Below are positions 1-9,534 of a stretch of DNA of 33,905 bases, one piece after another. Numbering within the stretch: position 1 is the stretch's first letter; the number at the start of each line of letters is the position of its first letter. A program made the position numbers and the translations under genes. Under the pieces are notes generated by a model. It worked only from the letters and a program-made list of their open reading frames with translations. It did not search any database and had not been told where the DNA came from. The stretch covers positions 1 through 33,905 of the forward strand of contig JAKFYH010000034.1 of assembly GCA_021730945.1 (NCBI GenBank), written 5' to 3'. The stretch is from Acidobacteriota bacterium. GTDB lineage: Bacteria > Acidobacteriota > Vicinamibacteria > Vicinamibacterales > UBA2999.

Positions 1-740
1 GCGGTGGGCACCAGCGGGCGGGGCCCCAGTTCGGCCTGGCCGATCTTGAACGGCCCGCCCAGTGCGGCGCCGGTCACCCTGAGGTGCATGCTGTCGGACG
101 GGCCGCCGGCCTCGCCCCCTGACCGGGCCGCCCACGAAGCCGCGAAATGTCCTGAGCAGCCAAACTCGCGCGCCAGCGGTTCGCGCAGGCGCCGGCCATA
201 GGTGGCGCCGATCAACGGGCGAAGTAACTGGGTCACCAGCAAGCCTTCGCCCGGCTCGCGCTGGTAGACCGGCGCGACGAAGTCAAGACGCTGGTCGCGA
301 ACTGGCATCGCCAGCGCGGCGATCCACTCCGGCGTGATGGCGTCGACATCGGCATCGAGCACCACCACCGCCTGGGCCTGCAACAGGTCCCCGGCGGCCA
401 GGATCATCCGCACCAGGGCATCGTTGCCGGACACGCCCCGGTATGGCGCGCTGATGCGGTGGGTCGAGCGCAAGCCATGCGAGGTCGTGAGGGTCCGGGC
501 CGCGGCGTGCGAGCCGGCCTGCACCAGTTCCGCCGTGCCGTCGGTCGATCCGCCGTCGGAGTTGATGAGGACCGTCCGCTGCCGGGGAAAGTAGGTGCGG
601 AAGCAGGCGTCCACCGCCCGCACCACATCCGCGATCGTCGCGGCGTGGTTGTGGGTGGGCAAACCCACCAACAGGTCGACCTGTCCCACCGCCACGAGGT
701 GGCGAAGCAAGTCGTCCGAGATCAAGCTGTCGTCGGCCAC
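1..740 (-). CDS. GT-A fold family 2-like glycosyltransferase (C-terminus beyond window)
   Basis: The reading frame is open from the left edge to about 750, giving 246 visible residues. An N-terminal nucleotide-sugar region contains VGLPTHNHAATI and NSDGGSTDGT, the usual GT2 donor-binding pattern. A metal-binding DxD-type stretch, VVVLDADVDA, follows. The chosen GTG start at 740 has GGAG nine bases upstream; a second GTG at 746 is only three bases from it. The gene follows the treS stop by 34 bp on the same strand, so it is the last visible member of the glgX-glgE-treS operon. The sugar acceptor cannot be read from sequence. A compatible-solute glycosyltransferase such as a glucosylglycerate-type enzyme is one possibility given the trehalose/glycogen context, but this is inference. 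No maltokinase gene is visible where one is often found beside treS. Confidence 0.85.
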   Translation of the reverse strand, partial: MADDSLISDDLLRHLVAVGQVDLLVGLPTHNHAATIADVVRAVDACFRTYFPRQRTVLINSDGGSTDGTAELVQAGSHAAARTLTTSHGLRSTHRISAPYRGVSGNDALVRMILAAGDLLQAQAVVVLDADVDAITPEWIAALAMPVRDQRLDFVAPVYQREPGEGLLVTQLLRPLIGATYGRRLREPLAREFGCSGHFAASWAARSGGEAGGPSDSMHLRVTGAALGGPFKIGQAELGPRPLVPT

Positions 741-774
741 GGTCACAATCTCCGGGTCAGTAAGCCGGCGCGCA

Positions 775-2417
<1,643 letters not shown>

Positions 2418-2421
<4 letters not shown>

Positions 2422-4547
2422 CGCGAACCAGCCGTGGCCGATCCAGGGACGGCCATCGCCAGGGGCGGCACCCGCAGGATGTGAGCTGGAATGCCGGCCG
2501 GGTCGAGCCGCACGTAGTTCAGGCCCGCGGTCCATTCAAAGCGTGTGCCGGTCAGCAGGTCCTCCACCTCGTACCGCGGTTCGGTCGTGGCGCCAGGTGC
2601 CGAGGGGGGCATGGTGACCCAGCCGTGTTGCAGGTTGTGCGGGTCGAGGTTGACGACGACAAACACGGCGTTGGCGGCATCGGGCGAGGTCTTGGTGTAG
2701 GCGACCAACTGGGGGTTGTCGGTCGGATGGAACTGCAGGCTCCAGTCGTAGTGCAGGGCCGGGTTGTCGCGGCGAATGCGGTTCACCGTGGCCACCAGGT
2801 CCTTGATGTGGCCCGGGCGATCCCAGTCCCAGTGGCGCACCTGGTATTTCTCGGAGTCCAGATACTCTTCCGAGCCAGGCACAGCCCGGCCCTCGCAGAG
2901 TTCGAAGCCGCTGTAGATGCCGTAGCTGGCGCCCAGCGTGGCGGCGAGAATCAGCCGGATCTTGAACGCGGCGGGGCCGCCCCCTTGCAGATAGGCGTGC
3001 AGGATGTCGGGCGTGTTCGCAAACAGGTTGGGCCGCAGGTACTCACGCAGGCCCGGCGCCGTCAACTCGGTGAAGTACTCCTCGATCTCCGTCTTGGTGT
3101 TGCGCCAGGTGAAATAGGAGTAGGACTGCGAGAACCCCAGCTTCGCCAGGTACCCCATCACCTTGGGCCGCGTGAAGGCCTCGGACAGGAAGATGACGTC
3201 AGGATGTTCGTAGCGAATCTCGGCGATCAGCCACTCCCAGAACGCATACGGCTTGGTGTGCGGGTTGTCGACACGGAAGATGCGCACGCCGTGTCCGATC
3301 CAGAACCGGACCACGTCCAGCAGCTCCGCCCACAGTGGCTGCCAGGCGTCGGTCTCGAAGTTGAACGGATAGATGTCCTGGTATTTCTTCGGCGGATTCT
3401 CGGCGTACTTGATGGTGCCATCCGGCCGCTGGCGGAACCATTCCGGATGGGCCGTGACGTACGGGTGATCCGGCGAACACTGATAGGCCAGGTCCAGTGC
3501 CACCTCGAGGCCGTGCTGGTTGGCCGTTGCGACAAACGCGTCGAAGTCGTCCAGTGTCCCCAGCGCGGGATCGACGGCTTTGTGCCCGCCCGCTGCCGAA
3601 CCAATCGCCCACGGGCTGCCGGGGTCGCCGGGGCCCGGGGTCAGCGAGTTGCCACGACCCTTGCGGAAACTGATGCCAATCGGATGTATGGGCGGCAGGT
3701 AGACGACGTCGAAGCCGAGCGCGGCGACGCGGGGCAGATGAGCCGCGGCTTCGCCGAAGGTGGCACTGCGGCTGGCATCGGGCCCCCACGAGCGGGGGAA
3801 CATCTCGTACCACGCGCCGAAGCGCGCCCGCTCGCGCTCGACCGACACCGGCAGGATCCGGGAGTAGGTGGAGGCCAGGCGGCGGTCGGCACGGTTCGAC
3901 ATGATGGCCAGCAGCCGGGCATCCAGTGCCGTGGTAATCCGCAAGGCCGCTGCGGCCGGGTCGGCCATGGCCGCGGCTGCGGCGTCGAGCAGCTTTCGAT
4001 CGGCGGCCGCGAGGTCGTCGAGACGGGCGTCGGGCAGGCCGCATCGCGCGGCGGTCTCGGCCACCAGCGCGGCGCCCTCCATCAGCTCGGTGGCGACGTC
4101 CATGCCGGCCTTCACCTTGATCGCCAGTCCATGGCGCCAGGTCTGAAAGTGGTCGACCCACGCCTCGACGGTGTACTCGTAGCGGCCGAGGTGCCCGACC
4201 GCGAAGCGGGCCAGCCATTCGTCGTTGCCGGCCGGGGTCATCGCGATCTCGGTCCACGGTGCGCCGGCGTTGCCGCATCGGCGATGCCGCAGCCGCACCG
4301 CGAGAACGTCGTGACCGTCGGCGTGCACGTGAGCGGTCACCTCGACCACTTCACCGACAGTGCGCTTGACCGCGAACCGTCCTGACTCGACCTCGGGCAG
4401 AACGCGCTCCACCACCACGCGCCGGCGGCCGTCTTGCGCATCGAGGGCTGTGGCCGGCCGGGTTGGCCACACCGAAGGTGCCGCGGCCGGAGCGGCGGGC
4501 CGTGGCGGCGCCGCCGCAGCGGTCTGACGTCTGGGGTTAGCGGCCAT
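2418..4547 (-). CDS. glgE: alpha-1,4-glucan:maltose-1-phosphate maltosyltransferase (GlgE)
   Basis: Transfers maltosyl units from maltose 1-phosphate to alpha-1,4-glucan, a glycogen-building route that bypasses ADP-glucose. About 709 residues. After an Ala/Pro-rich N-terminal tail (about 1-35) comes the GlgE-specific N-terminal domain (about 40-145), then a helical insertion and the GH13_3 barrel. Diagnostic segments include [18 protein letters not shown], nucleophile Asp427 in [10 protein letters not shown], acid/base Glu456 in LSEAFTRP, and [13 protein letters not shown] 4547 is chosen because GGAGG lies eight bases upstream (4556-4560); a GTG at 4556 is in frame but sits on that Shine-Dalgarno. 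The gene overlaps the glgX end by 11 bp and treS by 4 bp, so the three are tightly coupled. The maltokinase that would make maltose 1-phosphate is not in the window. Confidence 0.95.
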
Positions 4548-6744
4548 GGGTTGCACCTCCGTGGGTTCGTTCGCGTGATGGCGCCAGGTCCGTGCCCGCC
4601 ACCCGTCGCAGCACCGCGACGGTGCGTCCAGGCAGCGGGTAGGTCCCGGCGGGCGCCATGGGATTCAGATCGGCGTGCGGGTCCGCGGTGTCGAGCACGC
4701 GCATCCAGACCTCGCCGCCGGACGGCGCCGGCAGGACAAAGGCCACTGCGGCCTCGCCTGAGTTGAACATCACCAACAGGGTCGCGCCGGTGACGCGGCG
4801 GCCGCGGGCGTCGGTCTCGTCGATGGCGTCGCCGGCCAGGAGCATGGCGAAGCACTTCAGGTCGCCCTGCCACTCGTGATCGCTCAACTCAGCGCCGGCG
4901 GCGTCCAGCCAGGCGATGTCCTTGACCGTGCTGCCGCGAATGGCGCGTCCCTGGAAGAATGAGCGCCGGTGCAGGACCGGCTCGTCCTGTTGCAGTTTTA
5001 TGAGGCGGGCCGTGAAGGCCAGCAACTCAACCGCCTCGGCCGACAGGTCCCAGTCGAGCCAGCTCAGCTCGTTGTCCTGGCAGTACGCGTTGTTGTTGCC
5101 GTGCTGGGTGCGCCCGATCTCATCGCCACCGCACAACATCGGCACACCCTGCGACAGCAGCAGGGTGGCCAGGATGTTGCGTTTCTGCTGCTCGCGTAGC
5201 CGGCGGATTGCCGCGTCGCCGGTCGGGCCTTCGTGGCCGCAGTTCCAGCTCAGGTTGTGATTCTCACCGTCGGTGTTGTGATCGAGATTGGCCTCGTTGT
5301 GCTTGTCGTTGTAACTGACCAGGTCATGCAGCGTGAAGCCGTCGTGGGCGGTCACGAAGTTGATGCTGGCCGACGGCCGACGGCCGCTGCTCTCGTAGAG
5401 GTCGCTGCTGCCGGCCAGACGCGTGGCCATCTCCGAGGTGGTGCCGGCGTCGCCGCGCCAGAACCGGCGGACGGTGTCCCGGTACTGGCCGTTCCATTCG
5501 GTCCACAGCACCGGGAACTGGCCGACCTGGTAACCGCCGGCGCCGAGATCCCACGGCTCGGCAATCAACTTGACCTGCGACAGCACCGGGTCCTGGTGGA
5601 TGATGTCGAGAAACGCGCTCAGCCGATCCACGTCGTGGAACTCGCGGGCCAGCGCACTGGCAAGGTCGAAGCGAAAGCCGTCGACGTGCATCTCCAGCAC
5701 CCAGTAGCGAAGGCTGTCCATGATCAGTTGCAGGACGTGGGGCTGAGTCACATCGAGGGTGTTGCCGCAGCCGGTGAAGTCGACGTAGTAGCGGCGGTCG
5801 GCCGGCGACAGCCGGTAGTAGGTCGCGTTGTCGATGCCGCGCAATGACAGCGTCGGTCCCATCTGGTTGCCCTCGGCCGTGTGGTTGTAGACCACGTCCA
5901 GGATCACTTCGAGGCCGGCCGCATGCAGGGCGCGCACCATCCGCTTGAATTCGAGGACGCACTCGCCCGGCCCCTGGCGGGCGGAGTAGCGCTGGTCGGG
6001 GGCGAGGAAGCTCAGGGTGTTGTAGCCCCAGTAGTTGCGCATGCCACGCTCCACCAGGTGGCGATCGTCGGTGTGGTGGTGGATCGGCATCAGTTCCACC
6101 GCCGTCACGCCGAGGCCGATCAAGTGGTCGAGCGCGGCGTCGCTGGTCAGGCCTTCGTAGGTGCCGCGCAGCGCTTCCGGAACGCCCGGGTGCCTCGCCG
6201 TGAAACCCTTCACGTGCAACTCGTAAATCACCGTCTTGTGCCACGGGGTCTTGAGCGGCTGGTCGGCGCCCCAGGTGAAGGCCGGATCGATCACGGCGGC
6301 CAGCGGCGCAAACGCGGCATTGTCGCGCGCGTCGTACGACTGGTCGGCGCCGGCGTGCCCGACCTCGTAACCAAACATCTCGAAGTTGCCCCACTTGACC
6401 ATGCGGCCCACGGCCTTGGCGTAGGGATCGAGCACGACCTTGTTGGGGTTGAAGCGATGACCGCGCTCGGGCGCATACGGACCGTGTACGCGGTAGCCGT
6501 AGAGTTGGCCCGGCCGCAGGTCGGGAAGATAGCCGTGCCACACCATGGCCGTCCGCTCGGGCAGCGGGATGCAATGCGACTCGTGATCCGACTCCGGCGA
6601 ATCAAACAGGCACAGATCGACGCGGGTGGCGTTGGCCGAAAACAGCGCGACATTCACGCCGAGGCCGTCCCACGTCGCGCCGAGTGGATACGGTGCGCCC
6701 GGCCAGATCGCCAGCGGCGTCACGTCGTCGATCCGCACATTCAT
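4537..6744 (-). CDS. glgX: glycogen debranching enzyme GlgX (isoamylase type)
   Basis: Hydrolyses alpha-1,6 branches of glycogen or limit dextrins. 735 residues, the usual size for GlgX/TreX. An N-terminal CBM48-like domain ([23 protein letters not shown]) precedes the GH13_11 barrel. Motifs: [11 protein letters not shown], nucleophile Asp360 in [10 protein letters not shown], acid/base Glu396 in LIAEPWDLG, and Asp468 in [20 protein letters not shown]. The frame continues upstream, but homology starts at [16 protein letters not shown], so ATG 6744 is used. No Shine-Dalgarno precedes it. A predicted sigma-54 promoter would start transcription at about 6746, giving an almost leaderless mRNA. 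First gene of the glgX-glgE-treS-glycosyltransferase operon. Debranching generates linear malto-oligosaccharides, so with GlgE and TreS it allows cycling between glycogen, maltose and trehalose. Confidence 0.95.
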   Translation of the reverse strand: MNVRIDDVTPLAIWPGAPYPLGATWDGLGVNVALFSANATRVDLCLFDSPESDHESHCIPLPERTAMVWHGYLPDLRPGQLYGYRVHGPYAPERGHRFNPNKVVLDPYAKAVGRMVKWGNFEMFGYEVGHAGADQSYDARDNAAFAPLAAVIDPAFTWGADQPLKTPWHKTVIYELHVKGFTARHPGVPEALRGTYEGLTSDAALDHLIGLGVTAVELMPIHHHTDDRHLVERGMRNYWGYNTLSFLAPDQRYSARQGPGECVLEFKRMVRALHAAGLEVILDVVYNHTAEGNQMGPTLSLRGIDNATYYRLSPADRRYYVDFTGCGNTLDVTQPHVLQLIMDSLRYWVLEMHVDGFRFDLASALAREFHDVDRLSAFLDIIHQDPVLSQVKLIAEPWDLGAGGYQVGQFPVLWTEWNGQYRDTVRRFWRGDAGTTSEMATRLAGSSDLYESSGRRPSASINFVTAHDGFTLHDLVSYNDKHNEANLDHNTDGENHNLSWNCGHEGPTGDAAIRRLREQQKRNILATLLLSQGVPMLCGGDEIGRTQHGNNNAYCQDNELSWLDWDLSAEAVELLAFTARLIKLQQDEPVLHRRSFFQGRAIRGSTVKDIAWLDAAGAELSDHEWQGDLKCFAMLLAGDAIDETDARGRRVTGATLLVMFNSGEAAVAFVLPAPSGGEVWMRVLDTADPHADLNPMAPAGTYPLPGRTVAVLRRVAGTDLAPSRERTHGGATHGR

Positions 6745-6756
6745 ACAGGGGAGTAG

Positions 6757-6773
6757 TGCAAGCGCGCTGCCGG
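6757..6773 (-). promoter_or_regulatory. candidate sigma-54 (-24/-12) promoter of glgX operon
   Basis: Read on the minus strand, CGGCAG-N5-TTGCA has GG and GC separated by exactly 10 bases, as required for sigma-54. The -12 box matches fully and the -24 box matches 4 of 6 bases. The predicted start is about 6746, two bases before the glgX ATG. It is the weakest of three such sites around the sigma-54 activator gene. Confidence 0.4.
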
Positions 6774-6840
6774 GCACGCGCCGAGGCCAATGGCCTGAAT
6801 TACTGGGGATTTTGGCGATGCCGGCACACGCGGTACCGCG

Positions 6841-6859
6841 ATGTCGCGATATATCGCCA
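6841..6859. promoter_or_regulatory. palindrome, candidate activator binding site upstream of glgX
   Basis: Contains the perfect 12-bp palindrome GCGATATATCGC (6846-6857). Read on the minus strand it is TGGCGATATATCGCGACA, resembling the palindrome at 7199-7214. Its centre is about 104 bp upstream of the predicted glgX sigma-54 start, a normal distance for an enhancer-type activator site. Function is inferred. Confidence 0.4.
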
Positions 6860-6896
6860 GACCTTCGCAACCGGTCGTGACGCCGTGCGTGACGCG

Positions 6897-7121
6897 CTAC
6901 TCGACGATCGCCGCGCCACGCCGGCGCAGGGCGGCGAGAAAGTAGCGTGCCGGCTCGTCGATATCGACTGCCCGGTCGAGGCGAATCTCCACCGAGGTGG
7001 TTGCCGACTCGAGTTCCGGACCGCACGCTTCTTCCAGCCGCCGGAGATCGGCGGCATGCAGCGGTCCACGGACGACGATGCGACTGACCCCGTGGTGACG
7101 TTCAACCTGTACTTTGGCCAC
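6897..7121 (-). CDS. small STAS-domain-like protein
   Basis: A 74-residue protein with an alternating beta/alpha pattern. The segment [20 protein letters not shown], followed by [32 protein letters not shown], resembles the strand-helix layout of STAS/anti-sigma-antagonist-like domains, in which an Asp/Ser loop (here VDIDEPA) precedes a helix. The loop has no Ser or Thr at the usual phosphorylation position, so classic anti-anti-sigma switching is doubtful. The start is GTG 7121. It has no Shine-Dalgarno, but a predicted sigma-54 promoter starts about two bases upstream, the same geometry as glgX. It lies between the sigma-54 activator and the glycogen operon on the same strand. The assignment rests on fold pattern, not a strong signature; it could be an uncharacterised small protein. 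Confidence 0.6.
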   Translation of the reverse strand: MAKVQVERHHGVSRIVVRGPLHAADLRRLEEACGPELESATTSVEIRLDRAVDIDEPARYFLAALRRRGAAIVE

Positions 7122-7133
7122 AACAGGTGAGGT

Positions 7134-7149
7134 AGCAAATCGTGGGCCA
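7134..7149 (-). promoter_or_regulatory. candidate sigma-54 promoter of the STAS-like gene
   Basis: On the minus strand this reads TGGCCC-N5-TTGCT, with GG-N10-GC spacing correct. The -24 box matches 5 of 6 bases and the -12 box matches fully. The predicted start is about 7123, two bases before the GTG at 7121. The palindrome at 7199-7214 is centred about 84 bp upstream. Confidence 0.5.
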
Positions 7150-7198
7150 GCGCGACGCGCGCGAATTGGCGTGGAAGTCCGCCCGCGACCGGCACGGA

Positions 7199-7214
7199 TG
7201 GCGACATGTCGCCA
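7199..7214. promoter_or_regulatory. perfect 16-bp palindrome, candidate enhancer site
   Basis: TGGCGACATGTCGCCA is a perfect inverted repeat in the 118-bp gap between the sigma-54 activator gene and the STAS-like gene. It shares its TGGCG / TCGC half-sites with the elements at 6841-6859 and 9475-9490. It is well placed as an upstream activator site for the promoter at 7134-7149. Confidence 0.5.
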
Positions 7215-7239
7215 GCGGCGCGAAACGTTGGGGAATGGT

Positions 7240-8853
7240 CTAGCTGGTGGCGCCAGGCTTCGGACGCCGGATGCCGAGCTTCTTCATCTTCGCGTGCAGC
7301 GTCGTCGGCTTGACCTTGAGCTGTTCGGCCGCGCCGCCAGGTCCGCTGATGCGCCACTCGGTGGCGTCGAGCGCCCCGAGGATGGCGCGCCGTTCGGCGT
7401 CGGCGAGCGACACGCCGGTGCCGGCCTCGGCACGATCGCCGCCAGCCGGCGAGAGGGCCAGCGTCCGGGCTTCGAGGTGCGAACCGGCCGAGAGGATCAC
7501 GCCGCGTTCAACCACGTTCTGTAACTCGCGGACATTGCCGGGCCAGTCATAGGCGGCCAGCTTGGCCAGCGCGGCGGCGTCAACGTCGGCCACGCGGCGC
7601 TTCAGCCGCCGGGCGAAGTGCTTGAGGAAGTGCTGGACGAGCGCGGGGATATCGTCGCGCCGCTCGCGCAAGGGCGGCAACTGAATCGGAAACACGCTCA
7701 GGCGATAGAACAGGTCGGCGCGGAAGCGCTTCTCGGCGACCGCGGTGTCGAGGTCCTGGTTGGTGGCGGCGATCAGCCGGACATCGACGCGCGTGGACTT
7801 GGTGCCGCCCACCCGCTGGACCTGGTGATCCTGCAACACGCGCAACAACTTGGCCTGTGCGTCGGCCGGCAAGTCACCGATCTCGTCGAGAAACAAGGTG
7901 CCGCGGTGCGCCAACTCGAACTTGCCCGGCCGCGAGCTGACCGCGCCGGTGAAGGCGCCGCGCTCGTGCCCGAACAACTCGCTCTCCACCAGCGCTTCGG
8001 GCAGGGCGGCGCAATTGACGGGCACGAAGGGCCCCTTGGGCCGCGTGCTGCGTTCGTGAATGAAGCGCGCGACCATCTCCTTGCCGGTGCCGGTTTCCCC
8101 GAGCAGCAGCACCGTCGTGTCGCCAGGCGCGACCAGCGAGGCTTGCCGCATCATGGTCAGCAGGCCGGCGCTGCTGCCGATAATGTCGGTGTCGCCGATG
8201 ACCGACCGAATCTCTTCGCGCATCAACTGCACTTGACCACGCAGTTGGCGGCGCTCATCGAGCAGCGCGCGCAGGCGGGCGCGATCGCGCTCGCTGGCCT
8301 CGAACCGGCGGGCGTTGGTGATGGCGATCGCCGCCTGTGCGGCGAACGCCTGCAGCCGGGCGGTGTCGATGGGGCGTGGCAGCGCGCCGGCGGTGAACCG
8401 CGGGGAATCGAGTCCGATCACGCCAATCGCGCGGCGGTCGAACTCGAGCGGCAGCATGAACACCGAGCGCAGGCCCGAGGCATGGATGCGCGCCGAGTCG
8501 AACCAGCGGTCCTCGCGGTGGACGTCGGGAACAAAGACCGCCTCGCGGTTCGAGAAGGCCTGGCCGAGCAGGCCGCGGTCGGCCGGCAACGAGAGGTCGT
8601 TGTAGACGTGGGCGGCGGTCCCGCGCCAGACTTGCGTGCGCAGCGTCCGGGTCGACTCGTCATACAGCAGGACCCAGCTGGCGGTGGCGCCGAAGACCTG
8701 TTCGACGGCATCCAGTACCGCGGTGCAGACGCCGGAGACATCAAGCCGGGCGGTCAGCGCGCGCGCGGCTTCGATGAGCGTGGCCTCGGTCCGCTCAAGG
8801 GCGGGAACGTCGCGATCCTCGCTGGGCGGTGAGTTCGTCCCTCGGTCTGACAA
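7240..8853 (-). CDS. sigma-54-dependent transcriptional activator (GAF, AAA+, Fis-type HTH)
   Basis: An enhancer-binding protein of about 537 residues that would remodel sigma-54 RNA polymerase. An N-terminal GAF sensor domain (about 25-185) is followed by a short coiled linker (about 186-215), the AAA+ domain (about 220-455) and a C-terminal helix-turn-helix (about 495-530). Visible motifs are Walker A GETGTGK (about 252-258), the sigma-54-contacting GAFTGA loop (about 299-304) and Walker B TLFLDEIG. The HTH ([27 protein letters not shown]) resembles FhlA-type activators. TTG 8853 is preferred because AAGGG lies six bases upstream; TTG 8859 directly abuts it. The signal sensed by the GAF domain is unknown. 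The gene is divergent from the YtxH gene, which has a perfect sigma-54 promoter, and sits upstream of glgX and the STAS-like gene, which carry likely ones. Confidence 0.93.
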   Translation of the reverse strand: MSDRGTNSPPSEDRDVPALERTEATLIEAARALTARLDVSGVCTAVLDAVEQVFGATASWVLLYDESTRTLRTQVWRGTAAHVYNDLSLPADRGLLGQAFSNREAVFVPDVHREDRWFDSARIHASGLRSVFMLPLEFDRRAIGVIGLDSPRFTAGALPRPIDTARLQAFAAQAAIAITNARRFEASERDRARLRALLDERRQLRGQVQLMREEIRSVIGDTDIIGSSAGLLTMMRQASLVAPGDTTVLLLGETGTGKEMVARFIHERSTRPKGPFVPVNCAALPEALVESELFGHERGAFTGAVSSRPGKFELAHRGTLFLDEIGDLPADAQAKLLRVLQDHQVQRVGGTKSTRVDVRLIAATNQDLDTAVAEKRFRADLFYRLSVFPIQLPPLRERRDDIPALVQHFLKHFARRLKRRVADVDAAALAKLAAYDWPGNVRELQNVVERGVILSAGSHLEARTLALSPAGGDRAEAGTGVSLADAERRAILGALDATEWRISGPGGAAEQLKVKPTTLHAKMKKLGIRRPKPGATS

Positions 8854-8906
8854 TTGCAACCCTTGCCGGCAGTCTATCAGAGCCCGAAGCGGCGCTTGTG
8901 AGCGGT

Positions 8907-8922
8907 TGGCACCGCATTTGCT
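8907..8922 (+). promoter_or_regulatory. sigma-54 promoter of the YtxH gene
   Basis: TGGCAC-N5-TTGCT is a complete match to the -24/-12 consensus with correct GG-N10-GC spacing. The predicted start is about 8933, giving a 60-nt leader that ends in AAGGAGG (8983-8989) before ATG 8994. A sigma-54 activator is encoded divergently right next to it. Confidence 0.8.
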
Positions 8923-8993
8923 TTGGCTATATGGGGATCGGATGAGCCGGCGCGTCCGCCGACATCTGTCCCCGCGATCCCGAAGGAGGGTTC

Positions 8994-9437
8994 ATGAGTA
9001 TCCACAAGACGACCTCGACGCTTCGAGAGTACGGAGCCGATCATCCCGTTCTATCCCTGGCGTGTTCGTTTCTCGCCGGTGCCGCCCTTGGTGCGGGCCT
9101 GGGCCTGCTGGCCGCCCCACAGTCCGGTCGCGAAACCCGCGCTGACATCACTGCCCGCGCCCGGCGCGGTCGCGAGCGGGCCGCCGAAGCCATGGCCCAG
9201 GGCCGCGCTGCCGCCGATCGCGCCCGTGTGCTGGTTGAAGACGAACGCGGACGGGCCGCTCGCGTGGTCGGTGAATCGCGGGAGGCGATGGCCGACATTC
9301 GTGCCCGGGGTGAACGCGCGCTGCAGGCGATTGGCACCGAGGCCGTGGGAGCGGTGGCGGATGTGAAAGCCGCCGGCCGCGACGTGCGCGCCACGTTGCG
9401 GGGGCAGCGCGACGGGGTGGTCGGACAGCCGTCCTGA
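8994..9437 (+). CDS. YtxH-domain membrane-associated protein
   Basis: A 147-residue protein. After a polar start, a single hydrophobic Ala/Gly-rich segment (about 19-41, VLSLACSFLAGAALGAG) runs into LLAAPQSGRETRADI, the YtxH signature of a membrane helix followed by an AP-x-SG-x-E-TR motif. The rest (about 50-140) is a charged Ala/Arg/Glu-rich helix, likely extended or coiled. YtxH-like proteins are general-stress associated in other bacteria, but their biochemical role is not established. A strong Shine-Dalgarno (AAGGAGG) sits five bases before ATG 8994, and a consensus sigma-54 promoter lies upstream, so expression is predicted to depend on the neighbouring activator. Its role in the glycogen/trehalose response is unknown. 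Confidence 0.88.
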   Translation: MSIHKTTSTLREYGADHPVLSLACSFLAGAALGAGLGLLAAPQSGRETRADITARARRGRERAAEAMAQGRAAADRARVLVEDERGRAARVVGESREAMADIRARGERALQAIGTEAVGAVADVKAAGRDVRATLRGQRDGVVGQPS

Positions 9438-9450
9438 GACGGGCCGTCCG
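9422..9450 (+). terminator. hairpin at the end of the YtxH gene
   Basis: CGGACAGCCGTC and GACGGGCCGTCCG pair with one mismatch and one bulge around a CTGA loop that includes the stop codon. It is a strong GC stem but no T tract follows, so classical intrinsic termination is uncertain. Confidence 0.4.
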
Positions 9451-9474
9451 GACGCGATCGAGACGTGACCGGTG

Positions 9475-9504
9475 TGGCGGGATATCGCGACCGGTGACGA
9501 TATC
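9475..9504. repeat. nested inverted repeats of the TGGCG / GATATC type
   Basis: TGGCGGGATATCGCGA (9475-9490) resembles the palindromes at 6841 and 7199. Overlapping it, GATATCG (9481-9487) and CGATATC (9498-9504) form an inverted repeat around a central ACCGGT. The site lies in the 97-bp gap between two converging genes, where no promoter is expected. It may be a distal activator site or a protein-binding boundary element; this is inference. Confidence 0.35.
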
Positions 9505-9534
9505 TTGCGGCCTGGGGTCCTCGCGTTTCGCGGC

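Noticed and set aside
2481-4385. 634-codon plus-strand frame opposite glgE
   Set aside because: Shadow frame; glgE on the other strand has full catalytic motifs and a Shine-Dalgarno.
8799-8815. GGGCGGGAACGTCGCGA as a fourth activator site upstream of the YtxH promoter
   Set aside because: It resembles the 9475 site but has one extra base between half-sites, so it is not a matching palindrome, and it lies in coding sequence.
8851-8868. TTGCA preceded by GCCGGC on the minus strand, a possible sigma-54 promoter for the activator's own gene
   Set aside because: GG to GC spacing is 8, not 10, and it overlaps the start codon.
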